From positions 2,480,001-2,544,000 of the forward strand of contig CBDDIR010000003.1 of the NCBI GenBank assembly GCA_965229115.1: a DNA stretch of 64,000 nt, given 5' to 3'. Position 1 is the stretch's first letter. Each line of letters starts with the position of its first letter. The DNA comes from UBA7672 sp965229115 (GTDB lineage Bacteria; Pseudomonadota; Alphaproteobacteria; Caulobacterales; Hyphomonadaceae). Under the pieces are notes generated by a model. That model did no database searches, was not told the DNA's origin, and worked only from the letters and a program-made list of their open reading frames with translations. The position numbers and the translations under genes were made by a program. Below are positions 8,204 to 15,597 of this stretch, piece by piece.

Positions 8204-8698
8204 ATGCGTTTCTACAAGACCAAACGTCTTCGCATAATCTCGGGCGCTACCCTCCTTCTTATCCTCACCGGCCTGCCCGTTTACGTAGGCCTCACGCGTC
8301 CCGGCGCGAGCATGGGCGACAATGAGCTGCCGGGCATCCTCGTCGTCTATTCGCACGGCCTGGGCTCGCTCGGCATGGCCGGAGCCTTCTCGCTGGGCTT
8401 TGCCATCATTTTCAGCATGTGGCTGGTCGCCGGCGAGCATGACGCCGTAAATCGCAAATATCTCGGCCAGAACGCCCGCCGCCATCATGGCCTCGTGGCG
8501 ACCCTGCGCACGCTCAGCATCATCGGCGGCGGCGCCGGCCTTATCGTCGGCAGCCTCTCCGGCCTCTACGTCGCCATGATCCAGGCCCGCCCCGAAGCCT
8601 ATTACCAGCTGCCCCTGCCGTTCTTCACAAGCGAACTCACCCTGTACTGCCTCATCGGCGGCGGCATCCTCTACGCAGCGGGCCGCCTCGGCCGTTAA
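8204..8698 (+). CDS. Small integral membrane protein, unknown function
   Basis: A 164-residue protein with about four hydrophobic segments near residues 11-29, 48-75, 105-125 and 143-160. The second loop carries AGEHDAVNRKYLGQNARRHH. I do not recognise the family. It lies 75 bases upstream of the OPT transporter on the same strand and could be co-transcribed, although no accessory role is evident. The 200 bases before it hold no gene I can support. Confidence 0.7.
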   Translation: MRFYKTKRLRIISGATLLLILTGLPVYVGLTRPGASMGDNELPGILVVYSHGLGSLGMAGAFSLGFAIIFSMWLVAGEHDAVNRKYLGQNARRHHGLVATLRTLSIIGGGAGLIVGSLSGLYVAMIQARPEAYYQLPLPFFTSELTLYCLIGGGILYAAGRLGR

Positions 8699-8772
8699 CG
8701 GCCACACCTTACCCCAGACATTGCCCAACGCCCCATAGTCGGCTTACCTCCGCGCAAAGCTGAGGGGCAGAC

Positions 8773-10767
8773 ATGACCGGACTCGCCGCACCGACGAAAC
8801 GCATAGAGCTGACAGCTCGCGCGCTGATACTTGGATGTCTGCTCGCCGTAATCTTCACGGCGGCGAACGTCTATCTCGGCCTGCAGGTCGGCCTGACCTT
8901 CGCCTCGTCCATCCCTGCAGCGGTCATTTCCATGGCCATCCTCAGGGTGTTCCGCACCTCCACAATCTGGGAAAACATGACGGTCCAGACCGTCGCCTCC
9001 GTGGGCGGCGCAATCTCGTCGATCATTTTCGTTCTTCCCGCGCTGGTCATGGTCGGCTGGTGGACGAACTTCCCGTTCTGGCAATCCTTCCTGATCTGCG
9101 CTTTCGGCGGCATCCTCGGCGTCACCTTCTCGATCCCCCTGCGCCGCGCGCTCGTGATCAATGCCGCCCTGCCATACCCGGAAGGCGTCGCGGCTGCTGA
9201 AGTCCTCAAGGTCGGCTCACGCGGAGCCGATCAAACGGAAGCCGCCGTTCGCGAGAACAAGGCTGGCCTGCTGGTCGTGATCGTATCCTCCATCACATCC
9301 GCTCTTTACGCCTGGCTCGTAGCGGCCCGCGTTTTCATCGGCGAAGCTTCGACATTCTTCCGCCTTCCCGCAGCCCTCGGCGGCGGCGCGACCGGTATCA
9401 GCCTGGGCATGCAGTTCGCTCTGCTCGGGGCCGGCCACCTTGTCGGCCTGGCCGTTGGCATCGCCATGCTGGTCGGCTTCTTTATAGCATGGGCAGCCTG
9501 CGTCCCGATCTTGACCTCCTTGCAGATGACACCCGGCGAAGCCGAAGCCGCCGCAATCGACGTCTGGCGTAATCAGGTCCGCTTCATGGGGGCAGGCGCA
9601 ATCGGCGTCGCCGCGATCTGGACGCTGATCAAGCTCATCGGCCCGCTCGTCGCCGGCGTTACCTCGGCCCTCGCTGCCCAACGCAAACGCGCCTCCAGCG
9701 AAGCGCTCGACATTACGGAACAAGACATCCCGATCACGCTGGTAAGCTTCATCTCGCTCGGCGTCCTCGCAGCGATCGCCATCCTTCTCTGGAGCTTCAC
9801 TGCAGGCACACCCCTGGCTTCATCCGCGCCAGCGCTGGTGATCGGCGGCCTCATCTATGTCGTCCTGATCGGCCTGATCGTTGCCTCGGTCTGCGGCTAC
9901 ATGGCAGGCCTCATCGGCTCGTCCAACAGCCCAGTCTCCGGTGTCGGTATCCTCGCCATCGTTATCGCTTCGCTCCTCATGGTCGGCGCCATGCAGCTCA
10001 TGGGCATTCAGGCCGACCCCTCGATCGTGGCCTTCGCGCTACTGATCACAGGCGTAGTCTTCGCCGTCGCCGTCATCTCGAACGACAACCTTCAGGACCT
10101 CAAGACCGGCCAGCTCGTCGGCGCCACACCCTGGCGCCAACAGACCGCCCTCATCGTCGGCGTGATCGCCGGAGCGCTTGTTATCCCGTTCGTTCTCGAC
10201 CTGCTCAACAACGCCAACGGCTTCGAAGGCGGACCGCCTCCGACCGCTACGAACACTGAACCGCTCTCAGCCCCACAAGCCACCCTCATCGCTGCCCTCG
10301 CCAAAGGCGTCATCGAGGGCGGCCTGCGCTGGGACCTGATCGGGATCGGTGCAGCCATCGGCGTCGTCATCATTCTGGTCGACGAAGTCCTGGTCCGCGT
10401 CTCGGGCGGAAAGCGCAAGCTCCCACCGCTGGCAGTCGGCATCGGCATCTACCTACCAATGGCGATCACCACGACAGTCTTCGCCGGCGCCGTGCTCGGC
10501 ACGATCTACAACAAGTGGGTCGCCGGCAAACCGTATGGTGAGATCGCCAAACGCCTCGGCATTCTCGTCGCTTCAGGCATGATCGTCGGCGAAAGCCTCT
10601 TCGGCGTCTTTACCGCCGGCGTGGTCGCTGCCTCCGGCAATGGAGATGTCCTCGCGCTGATCCCGACAGACTCCGGCTGGCCCGCCATGATCGCCGCCGT
10701 CGTCGGCATTTCTGCCGCCACCTACGGCCTCTACGCCTGGACCAAATCGAAGGCGGAAAAAATCTAA
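8773..10767 (+). CDS. OPT-family oligopeptide transporter
   Basis: A 664-residue protein with about 15 predicted membrane helices. Bacterial OPT features include ELTARALILGCLLAVIFTAA at the start, ANVYLGLQVGLTFASSIPAA, the segment LPYPEGVAAAEVLK and SSNSPVSGVGILAI. Members take up peptides or metal-peptide complexes using the proton gradient. A good ribosome site (GAGGGG) precedes the ATG. Its stop codon overlaps the stop of GTA gene g8 by 4 bases tail to tail, so the junction between the cargo gene and the GTA block is exact. Confidence 0.92.
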   Translation: MTGLAAPTKRIELTARALILGCLLAVIFTAANVYLGLQVGLTFASSIPAAVISMAILRVFRTSTIWENMTVQTVASVGGAISSIIFVLPALVMVGWWTNFPFWQSFLICAFGGILGVTFSIPLRRALVINAALPYPEGVAAAEVLKVGSRGADQTEAAVRENKAGLLVVIVSSITSALYAWLVAARVFIGEASTFFRLPAALGGGATGISLGMQFALLGAGHLVGLAVGIAMLVGFFIAWAACVPILTSLQMTPGEAEAAAIDVWRNQVRFMGAGAIGVAAIWTLIKLIGPLVAGVTSALAAQRKRASSEALDITEQDIPITLVSFISLGVLAAIAILLWSFTAGTPLASSAPALVIGGLIYVVLIGLIVASVCGYMAGLIGSSNSPVSGVGILAIVIASLLMVGAMQLMGIQADPSIVAFALLITGVVFAVAVISNDNLQDLKTGQLVGATPWRQQTALIVGVIAGALVIPFVLDLLNNANGFEGGPPPTATNTEPLSAPQATLIAALAKGVIEGGLRWDLIGIGAAIGVVIILVDEVLVRVSGGKRKLPPLAVGIGIYLPMAITTTVFAGAVLGTIYNKWVAGKPYGEIAKRLGILVASGMIVGESLFGVFTAGVVAASGNGDVLALIPTDSGWPAMIAAVVGISAATYGLYAWTKSKAEKI

Positions 10768-11171
10768 CCCGCCTCCACCACAACCTTCACCCGCAACAGC
10801 GCGCGCCAGAGACCGATCCTCTGGCGCGTCGCATCGGCGAACAGCGGCACAAGCAGCACGCACCGCCACCCCTCCATCGCCAATTCCGCGCCCATCAACG
10901 CCGCACGCACAGCCGCCAGCGCGTCCTTGGCCTGCCTGCCGCCCAGATCCCGCGACGCCACCACCAGATCCACCCGATGCTCGCTCGCCTCGGCATCCAC
11001 GCCACCAGCCGGCTCGCTCGTATGCCGCGCAATCTCGACATAGGGATAAGCAGGCAAGGGCGACCCCAGCTCCGCCATGCGCACCGGATCGCCCAGCGCA
11101 GCCTTCACCGCCCCATCCGCAGCCAGCACCTCAAGCATCGCACGCTCCAGCGCGTTCTCCGCCCCGCTCAC
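10764..11171 (-). CDS. GTA tail terminator, DUF3168 (g8 homologue)
   Basis: A 135-residue protein if read from the GTG at 11171, giving MSGAENALERAMLEVLAADG, which matches how DUF3168 proteins begin. That GTG overlaps the g6 stop as GTGA, a typical coupling. A GTG at 11189 would add 6 residues. Further family features are YPYVEIARHTSEPAGGVDAE and the end LWRALLRVKVVVEAG. The protein closes the tail tube and joins it to the head. Gene g7 normally lies between g6 and g8 and is missing. Confidence 0.87.
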   Translation of the reverse strand: MSGAENALERAMLEVLAADGAVKAALGDPVRMAELGSPLPAYPYVEIARHTSEPAGGVDAEASEHRVDLVVASRDLGGRQAKDALAAVRAALMGAELAMEGWRCVLLVPLFADATRQRIGLWRALLRVKVVVEAG

Positions 11172-11740
11172 AGCCGCACCCGGCGCCACGGAGAGATCAA
11201 CCCCGCCACGTCCTCCGGCAGCGGACCATTCAGCGTCTCGCCATCCCGCTTGTGATAGGCATGCGCTGTCAGCCGCTTAACCGCGAGCGACAGAGCCTCC
11301 GCCACATCGTCCGGCCCCTCGCCGAACCCGGCGACATAATCGATCTCGATCCCGTTATAGCGCTGCCCCGGCCACGGAAACGCACCACTCGTCCACACCA
11401 GCCGCGCCGACCGCCCACGCGCCAGCGTGAACCGATCCGTCACCGTCTCGGCCACGCCAGCCCGGTCAAACACCCGCACAGCAACCAGCTCATCCGCCGG
11501 CCGCACCGGCATCACCATCGTACGCTTCTCGATAGAGCCTCGCGGCCACCCATCCATCGTCACGCGCAAGGTGCGCGAGATCATCGCCACGCCCGCCAGC
11601 GCCTCGATCCTGGCCCGCGCTCCGGCGATCAGGCTGCCAACCAGCCCATCCTCGCCATCGCCCGAGATCCGCAGATAATCCTTCGCTTCGGCCAAACTCA
11701 CGGGTTCGGCCGCTGGCGGCGCCAGCGTCGTTACGATCAT
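11168..11740 (-). CDS. GTA head-tail adaptor, phiE125 gp8 family (g6 homologue)
   Basis: A 190-residue protein starting MIVTTLAPPAAEPVSLAEAK, followed by DYLRISGDGEDGLVGSLIAG, the family's hallmark N-terminal helices. The middle DRFTLARGRSARLVWTSGAF and the end AYHKRDGETLNG also fit. The frame is open a further 24 codons upstream, but homology starts at 11740. In RcGTA it binds the portal. It is divergent from the VOC gene 55 bases away. The capsid gene that should directly precede it lies 7.5 kb upstream. Confidence 0.9.
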   Translation of the reverse strand: MIVTTLAPPAAEPVSLAEAKDYLRISGDGEDGLVGSLIAGARARIEALAGVAMISRTLRVTMDGWPRGSIEKRTMVMPVRPADELVAVRVFDRAGVAETVTDRFTLARGRSARLVWTSGAFPWPGQRYNGIEIDYVAGFGEGPDDVAEALSLAVKRLTAHAYHKRDGETLNGPLPEDVAGLISPWRRVRL

Positions 11741-11795
11741 TCCTGTTTTCCTTCTGGGTTTCGTCCTAGGCTGTGTAGCCAGAACGGAGTTGCCG

Positions 11796-12158
11796 ATGGT
11801 CACCGGCCTCAATCACGCGAACATCTCGACAGCGAAGCTGCAGGAGACGATCGACTTCTTTGTCGGCGTCATCGGCCTCAAGCTCGGCCCACGCCCGGAT
11901 TTCCCGTTCGCCGGCGCCTGGCTCTACATCGGCGACCAGGCCGTCATTCATCTGGTCGAACGGCCCACACCTCGTATCCCCGATGGCGCGCTCGACCACA
12001 TCTCGTTCACCGCACCGGATTTCGACGCAGCGCTCGCACACCTCGACCAGCTCGGCGTTCCCTATCGCTGGTCCCACATCCCATCCGGCTTCGGCCGCCA
12101 GTGCTTCGTCAAAGATCCCAACGGCATCACCATAGAGCTCACCGGCCCGCCGAGCTGA
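11796..12158 (+). CDS. VOC-family (glyoxalase/bleomycin-resistance-like) protein
   Basis: A 120-residue single-domain protein with paired beta-alpha-beta-beta-beta modules: LNHANISTAKLQETIDFFVG at the start, the metal-site histidine in LDHISFTAPDFDAAL, and the C-terminal FVKDPNGITIELTGPPS with a metal-type glutamate. A GGAG ribosome site lies 6 bases before the ATG. The fold covers lyases, dioxygenases and binding proteins, so the substrate cannot be named. It begins a plus-strand run of five genes between GTA blocks. Confidence 0.85.
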   Translation: MVTGLNHANISTAKLQETIDFFVGVIGLKLGPRPDFPFAGAWLYIGDQAVIHLVERPTPRIPDGALDHISFTAPDFDAALAHLDQLGVPYRWSHIPSGFGRQCFVKDPNGITIELTGPPS

Positions 12159-12207
12159 AACTGTCAACAAATGCCTTTAGGCATGCGGCATCAGACCGGA
12201 GACGCGT

Positions 12208-13155
12208 GTGTTCAAGCCTGGCCTCTATCTCGCAACGCTGGCCCTCGCCGCCTGCACAGGCGCGCCCAAGCCTGCGCCCGAACCCAGCGACCTCGCGCAA
12301 CGTTTCAAGCAGATCGACCGCACCACCCAATGGCGGCTCGCCAGCGAGACCCGCATCCCCTTCGACACACACCACCCGCAAGGCATGGTCCGCATCAACG
12401 CCGATTTCTTCGTCACCTCGGTCGACATCATCCGCGCAACCAAGCGCTACCCCACACCCCAGAACGGCATGGACCGCGACACGGGCGAGGGGCGCGGCCA
12501 TCTCTTCCGCATGTCGGAAGACGGCGCGCTCAAATCGGATATCCCGCTCGGCGAAGGCGACATCTACCACCCCGGCGGTCTCGACTTCGACGGACGCTGG
12601 CTCTGGATCCCCGTCGCCGAATATCGCCCCAACAGCCGCTCGATCATCTACCGCGTCGACCCGGTCACGCTCACGCCAACCGAAGCCTTCCGCGTGCCCG
12701 ACCATATCGGCGCCGTCGCCATGGACCGCGAAACCAACACGCTCATCGGCGCCAGCTGGGGCGGCCGGCTCATCTATCGCTGGCCCATCCAGACCGACGG
12801 CTCCGTCAAGCAATCCGATCTCGCGACGCCGCCCGTAAAAACCACCTCACACTTCATCGACTGGCAGGACTGCCACAGCCTGCCTGTCCGCCAGATGCTC
12901 TGCACCGGCCTCGCCACCTATTCGCGCCCCGGCTCGGATGTCTCGCTCTCCCTCGGCGGCGCCGAACTCATCGACCTCGCCACGTTGAGCCCACTCTGGC
13001 AGACGCCCATCGAACTCTGGTCGCCCTCCGGCCGCTCCATGCTCCAGAACCCGGCATGGTTCGAGCGCACGCCCACGGGCCTGCGCGCCTGGTTCATGCC
13101 GGACGACAACACGTCCACGCTCTTTGCCTACGAAGCCGATCTCAAACCAAACTGA
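12208..13155 (+). CDS. Lipoprotein of the DUF6454 type
   Basis: A 315-residue protein read from a GTG start, with a short signal peptide and lipobox (LALAAC, cysteine near residue 16). The mature part looks like a beta-propeller-type periplasmic protein, with DTHHPQGMVRINADFFVTSV, GEGDIYHPGGLDFDGRWLWI and DHIGAVAMDRETNTLIGASW. These fit the family I know as DUF6454, whose function is unknown. No neighbour hints at a substrate. Confidence 0.8.
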   Translation: MFKPGLYLATLALAACTGAPKPAPEPSDLAQRFKQIDRTTQWRLASETRIPFDTHHPQGMVRINADFFVTSVDIIRATKRYPTPQNGMDRDTGEGRGHLFRMSEDGALKSDIPLGEGDIYHPGGLDFDGRWLWIPVAEYRPNSRSIIYRVDPVTLTPTEAFRVPDHIGAVAMDRETNTLIGASWGGRLIYRWPIQTDGSVKQSDLATPPVKTTSHFIDWQDCHSLPVRQMLCTGLATYSRPGSDVSLSLGGAELIDLATLSPLWQTPIELWSPSGRSMLQNPAWFERTPTGLRAWFMPDDNTSTLFAYEADLKPN

Positions 13156-13245
13156 CCCTAGAACTGACCCCACGTCACATCTAGGCGCGCGCGCTCCGGC
13201 GCTTTAAAGCTTCCGCACACGTCAATTGCGCAGCAGGAACACGCC

Positions 13246-14028
13246 ATGAAACTCGACAGCTCCGTCTCCGCCATCGTCACGGGCGGCGCCTCCGGCCTCG
13301 GCGGCGCAACCGTGAAGGCCCTGCGCGCCCAAGGCGTCAAAGTCGCGATCTTCGACATGAACGAAAAAGTCGGCACGGCCTACGCCGCTGAAACCGGCTC
13401 GCTCTACTGCAACGTCAACGTCACCGACGATGCATCGGTCGACGCCGGCTTCGAAAAAGCCCGCGCCGCCAACGGGCAGGAGCGCATCCTCGTCAACTGC
13501 GCCGGCACAGGCATCGCGGTCAAAACCGCCGGCCGCAAAAAGGAAACCGGCGAGATCACCTCTCACCCGCTCGATAGCTTCAACAAGATCATCCAGATCA
13601 ACCTCATCGGCACCTTCCGCTGCATCTCGAAATCCGCGGCCGGCATGCTGACGCTCGACGTCATGGCCGACGGCGATCGCGGCGCGATCGTCAACACAGC
13701 CTCCGTCGCCGCCGAAGATGGCCAGATCGGCCAGGCCGCTTACTCCGCCTCCAAAGGCGGCGTCGTCGGCATGACCCTTCCAATCGCACGCGACCTCTCG
13801 ACCGAAAGCATCCGCGTCAACACCATCCTGCCGGGCCTCTTCAACACGCCTCTGCTTGCCGGCCTGCCCGACAACGTCAAATCCGCACTGTCCGCCACCG
13901 TGCTGAACCCGAAACGTCTCGGCGATCCGAACGAATACGCCTCGCTCGCCCTACAGATGATCCAGAACGCCTACTTCAACGGCGAATGCGTCCGTCTGGA
14001 CGGCGGCATCCGCATGGCGCCAAGATAG
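13246..14028 (+). CDS. Short-chain dehydrogenase, 3-hydroxyacyl-CoA dehydrogenase type II-like
   Basis: A 260-residue Rossmann-fold enzyme. The NAD-binding loop is VTGGASGLGGATVKAL, the structural motif is VNCAGTG, and the catalytic tyrosine and lysine lie in YSASKGG. The overall layout, including SHPLDSFNKIIQINLIGTFR, is like bacterial relatives of human HSD10, which oxidise 3-hydroxyacyl-CoA. A ribosome site (CAGGAA) precedes the ATG. The next gene starts 4 bases after the stop. Confidence 0.9.
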   Translation: MKLDSSVSAIVTGGASGLGGATVKALRAQGVKVAIFDMNEKVGTAYAAETGSLYCNVNVTDDASVDAGFEKARAANGQERILVNCAGTGIAVKTAGRKKETGEITSHPLDSFNKIIQINLIGTFRCISKSAAGMLTLDVMADGDRGAIVNTASVAAEDGQIGQAAYSASKGGVVGMTLPIARDLSTESIRVNTILPGLFNTPLLAGLPDNVKSALSATVLNPKRLGDPNEYASLALQMIQNAYFNGECVRLDGGIRMAPR

Positions 14029-14032
14029 GCGC

Positions 14033-15133
14033 ATGACTCAATCAGCCTTCGACGGTTTTGTCCGCAAATGGGTTCATCCCAAATACGAGACAACGCCGTC
14101 GACGGCCGCTGAGATCGAAAGCTGCGAAGCCGAAATCGGCTTCCTCTTCCCGCAAGCCTATATCGACGCCGTCCGCGAGCACGGCACGCCAAGCGTAGAT
14201 ATCGAACTCCTCGGCGCAATCGCCGACGACGCCAGCGGCCTGTCTGACGCCAGCGAATTCATCCCGCTAGACTCCATCGCGCCAATCACACCCGAAACCT
14301 ATCTCGGCCTGCCCGAAGGCTATGTCCCATTCGCCTCGGACTGCATGGGCAATCCGCTCTGCTTCGTCCGCGCCGAAAACCAGACCCGCCAGGCCGACGC
14401 GCCCGTCTGGAAATGGGACCATGACTACCAGCAGATCGACGAGATCGCCCTGTCCTTCACCGCGCTCCTGAAATCATGGACGAAGCTGCCATATCCCTCT
14501 GCCGAAAAGCGTCTCCGCGAAGAATGGGAAAGCGACATCCATGCCGAAGGCCCCGTCGCCGAAGTAATCTGGCAGGAAATCGTTCGCCGCCATTCCGAAC
14601 GCCACCGCCGCTATCACGGCCTCGACCACCTGATCGCGCTCAAGCGCCTGATGTGGGCGCACACGACAGACATCTACTCCGCCACGCCGCCGCACCTCGC
14701 CATCTGGTGGCACGACGCAATCTACGATCCGCAAGCGCGCGACAATGAAGAACGCAGCGCCGATCTCGCCCGCACCCATCTCACCCAGCTAGGCGTCGAT
14801 CCCGCCAAAATAGAAGAGACCTGCCGCATCATCCTGATGACCAGGAACCACTGGGAAGGCGGCTCCGCTGGCGACGGCGACTATTTCCTCGACGCCGACA
14901 TCGCCATCCTCGGCGCCAAGCCCGAGATCTATGACACTTACGCCCGCAACGTGCGCCAAGAATACGCCTGGGCGCCCGACGACGCCTACCGCGCCGGCCG
15001 CTCGGCCTTCCTCACCAAAGCGCTCACCTGGCCACGCCTGTTCCGCACCAATGTCTTCGAAACCACCTACGGCGATCAGGCCCGCGAAAACATGCGCAGG
15101 GAGCTGACCGCCCTGAACGGAGCCACACCGTGA
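14033..15133 (+). CDS. SMI1/KNR4-like domain fused to an HD-superfamily hydrolase
   Basis: A 366-residue protein in two parts. Residues 1-150 look like a SMI1/KNR4 domain (CEAEIGFLFPQAYIDAVREH, then FIPLDSI and VPFASDCMGNPLCFV). Residues 175-366 match COG4339-type HD phosphohydrolases, with RRYHGLDHLIALKRL near 193-206 and AIWWHDAIYDPQARDNEERS near 224-242 supplying the metal-binding histidines and aspartate. The HD part usually stands alone, so the fusion is notable. The gene overlaps trmO by 4 bases. Its substrate is unknown. Confidence 0.82.
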   Translation: MTQSAFDGFVRKWVHPKYETTPSTAAEIESCEAEIGFLFPQAYIDAVREHGTPSVDIELLGAIADDASGLSDASEFIPLDSIAPITPETYLGLPEGYVPFASDCMGNPLCFVRAENQTRQADAPVWKWDHDYQQIDEIALSFTALLKSWTKLPYPSAEKRLREEWESDIHAEGPVAEVIWQEIVRRHSERHRRYHGLDHLIALKRLMWAHTTDIYSATPPHLAIWWHDAIYDPQARDNEERSADLARTHLTQLGVDPAKIEETCRIILMTRNHWEGGSAGDGDYFLDADIAILGAKPEIYDTYARNVRQEYAWAPDDAYRAGRSAFLTKALTWPRLFRTNVFETTYGDQARENMRRELTALNGATP

Positions 15134-15597
15134 AGATCGAACTCGCCCCCATCGGCTATGTCCGCACCACGCGCGCAGACCCCACCGACGACAACTGGGA
15201 TCACGAGACCACACGCATCGAGCTCGATACCGCGACCTTCACCTCAGACGCGCTGCTCAGCCTCGACAGCTTCAGCCACGTCGAAATTCTCTACTGGTTC
15301 CACCACGAAGAAGCCGCCACGCCCACGCTCGGCGCCCGTCATCCACGCGGCAACAAGGCCTGGCCGCTCGCCGGCATCTTCGCCCAGCGCGGCAAGAACC
15401 GCCCCAACCGTATTGGGCTTACGATCTGCAAAGTCCTGAAAGTCAAAGGCACAATCCTGCATCTCTCAGGCCTCGACGCAATCGACGGCACGCCCGTCCT
15501 CGACATCAAGCCCTGGATGTCCGGCTTCGCCCCGCGCGGTGAAGTTCGCGAGCCCGATTGGGCCCGCGAACTCATGACCGGCTACTGGACCTCCTAG
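15130..15597 (+). CDS. trmO: tRNA methyltransferase TrmO-like (UPF0066/TsaA family)
   Basis: A 155-residue protein with the family features LAPIGYVRTTR at the start, FSHVEILYWFH, the conserved histidine-proline-arginine region GARHPRGNKAWPLAGIFAQR, NRIGLTICKVLKVKG and LDAIDGTPVLDIKPWM. TrmO adds a methyl group from S-adenosylmethionine to t6A at position 37 of threonine tRNAs. This copy is short and lacks the C-terminal extension of E. coli TrmO, as do many alphaproteobacterial members, so function is inferred at family level. Its stop overlaps that of the TonB receptor gene. Confidence 0.82.
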   Translation: MKIELAPIGYVRTTRADPTDDNWDHETTRIELDTATFTSDALLSLDSFSHVEILYWFHHEEAATPTLGARHPRGNKAWPLAGIFAQRGKNRPNRIGLTICKVLKVKGTILHLSGLDAIDGTPVLDIKPWMSGFAPRGEVREPDWARELMTGYWTS

